Notes under the pieces: model-generated
The model's input: only the letters and a program-made list of their open reading frames with translations
The model's database searches: none
What the model was told of the DNA's origin: nothing
Assembly: GCA_949440065.1 (NCBI GenBank)
Contig: CASRZP010000077.1
Span: 1 to 5,772 of the forward strand
Length of the DNA: 5,772 nt
Direction: 5' to 3'
From: an uncultured Bacilli bacterium
GTDB lineage: Bacteria; Bacillota_I; Bacilli_A; RF39; UBA660
Made by a program: the position numbers and the translations under genes
In this document: piece by piece, positions 4,614-5,772 of the stretch
Layout: each line of letters starts with the position of its first letter
Numbering within the stretch: position 1 is the stretch's first letter

Positions 4614-5772
4614 ATGGATGTTGATACAATATGGGAAAAAGCTCTAAATATAATAAGAAATGAAATTACCTCCCTTTCCTTTGATACTTGGTTTAAAGAT
4701 ACAAGATTGCATTCTATCAAACAAGGCTTAGCTATTATAATTGTGCCGATGATGGTTCATCAAAAACACTTATATGATAATTATGAAACATTAATTATTG
4801 CAACTTTAAAAAATATTACCAATGAAACATATGAACTTACTTATCTATTAGAAAATGAAATTATCGAGGACAGACCTACGGAAAATAAAGATCCCACCAT
4901 CATACAAAAAGAGATAATTTCTTTAGAAGAAAAAAATAACATTAATAAAAATTATACATTTGATAATTTTATTGTTGGAAACAGTAACAAATTTGCACAT
5001 GCTGCCGCTTTATCTGTAGCGGAAAACCCAGGAAAAATGTATAATCCACTATTTATATATGGAAATAGTGGGTTAGGAAAAACTCATTTGATGCACGCCA
5101 TCGGTAATTATATTCTTGAACATACAGACAAAAAGGTTCTTTACGTCACAAGTGATCAATTTATTCAAGACTTTATTAGTCTTAATAAAAAAGATAATAG
5201 TGGTAGTAATCTTAATTATATAGATTATTTTAAAAATAAATACCGAAATGTAGATGTCCTCATTATTGACGATATTCAATTTCTCGGTGGAGCAACACAA
5301 ACACAGCAAGAGTTTTTCCACACATTTAATACATTATATAGTGATAGTAAACAAATCATTATTTCTTCGGATCGTTCTCCAGATGATTTAAGACTTTTAG
5401 AAGAAAGATTACGAACCAGATTTTGTTGGGGATTAACTGTGGATATCTTTCCACCAGATTTTAGCTTACGAATAGCCATATTACAAAAGAAAATATCCGC
5501 AGGAAACATTGAAAAAGAAATACCTGATGATGTTATTGAATACATTGCTTCAAATATGGCAAGCGATGTAAGGCAATTAGAAGGTTCAATTACAAGATTA
5601 ATTGCTTACTCTACCATTATGGGTGGAAGTGAAATTACTTTAGATTTAGCTATTGAAGCCCTCACAGACTATATAAATAAAGGGGTTAGTGAAAAAGACG
5701 AAGTACGAAAAATTCAAAAAACAGTAGCTGAATATTTTCAAATATCATTAGAAGATATCAGATCAAAAAAAC
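4614..5772 (+). CDS. dnaA: Chromosomal replication initiator DnaA, domains I-III, cut by window edge
   Basis: This AAA+ ATPase binds DnaA boxes, oligomerises and opens the origin. The ATG at 4614-4616 opens 386 codons with no stop before the right edge; full-length DnaA is usually about 450 residues. Domain I is at about 1-80, with the conserved Trp at 7. A short variable linker (about 82-113) leads to the AAA+ domain beginning YTFDNFIVG. Walker A is GNSGLGKT (150-157), Walker B LIIDD (216-220), sensor I ISSDR (250-254). Box VII is EERLRTRF (263-270), with R269 as arginine finger, and sensor II is VRQLEG with R320. The segment at 183-212 is about seven residues longer than in B. subtilis as I recall it, and GGAT (225-228) replaces the usual AGKE. 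The DNA-binding helix-turn-helix of domain IV is outside the window. Confidence 0.97.
   Translation, partial: MDVDTIWEKALNIIRNEITSLSFDTWFKDTRLHSIKQGLAIIIVPMMVHQKHLYDNYETLIIATLKNITNETYELTYLLENEIIEDRPTENKDPTIIQKEIISLEEKNNINKNYTFDNFIVGNSNKFAHAAALSVAENPGKMYNPLFIYGNSGLGKTHLMHAIGNYILEHTDKKVLYVTSDQFIQDFISLNKKDNSGSNLNYIDYFKNKYRNVDVLIIDDIQFLGGATQTQQEFFHTFNTLYSDSKQIIISSDRSPDDLRLLEERLRTRFCWGLTVDIFPPDFSLRIAILQKKISAGNIEKEIPDDVIEYIASNMASDVRQLEGSITRLIAYSTIMGGSEITLDLAIEALTDYINKGVSEKDEVRKIQKTVAEYFQISLEDIRSKK

Noticed and set aside
4472..4720. Minus-strand open frame of 82 codons across the dnaA start
   Set aside because: It is antisense to the dnaA leader and domain I, has no ribosome binding site that I can see, and covers origin elements.
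5073..5545. Two minus-strand open frames of 82 and 89 codons
   Set aside because: They are antisense to the AAA+ domain of dnaA, whose Walker and sensor motifs show that the plus strand is coding.
1..5772. Mobile element, phage, defence or other novel gene system
   Set aside because: Every coding stretch belongs to the conserved origin block, and no transposase, integrase, tRNA gene or attachment repeat was seen.

Overview
This window is the replication-origin neighbourhood of a low-GC Gram-positive bacterium (Bacillota). It carries the conserved block mnmG - mnmE - jag - yidC - rnpA - rpmH on the minus strand, then an intergenic origin region, then dnaA on the plus strand. I see no phage, plasmid, transposon, CRISPR or defence genes. 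The DNA is strongly AT-rich, and tryptophan is written TGG in the genes I translated, so the standard bacterial code fits. Several features point to a Bacilli-like lineage: YidC carries a lipoprotein-type signal, no yidD gene lies between rnpA and yidC, and the MnmG N-terminus has the Bacilli/Mollicutes-type MPCNPSIGGPAKG stretch. An uncultured, host-associated AT-rich Bacilli or Erysipelotrichia relative would fit, but that placement is inference.

Layout. Positions 1-686 hold the N-terminal 228 codons of mnmG, cut by the window edge. Positions 726-2084 hold mnmE, which has its own probable extended -10 promoter just upstream, overlapped by a perfect 24-nt palindrome. Positions 2167-4043 hold jag, yidC and rnpA, packed with overlaps of 8 and 17 nt. 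Position 4090-4212 is rpmH, which has a strong sigma-A promoter and a terminator-like hairpin directly after its stop codon. Positions 4213-4613 are non-coding and carry at least ten DnaA-box-like 9-mers, mostly TTTTCCACA, many spaced exactly 12 nt apart. Positions 4614-5772 encode the first 386 residues of DnaA, cut by the right edge.

Functionally the window joins initiation of replication (DnaA and its boxes) to RNA maturation and translation genes: L34, the RNase P protein, and the MnmE-MnmG tRNA wobble-uridine modification enzyme. It also carries the YidC membrane insertase and its usual neighbour, the RNA-binding protein Jag/KhpB. All genes are read away from the origin, so transcription runs with the replication forks.

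The core content is ordinary and I found no undescribed system. The points worth a second look are an L34 protein about four residues shorter than usual, an origin built only from variant 12-nt-phased DnaA boxes, a DnaA with a small insertion in its initiator-specific segment, the palindrome over the mnmE promoter, a hairpin with the jag stop codon in its loop, and a cysteine pair in the outer domain of YidC.
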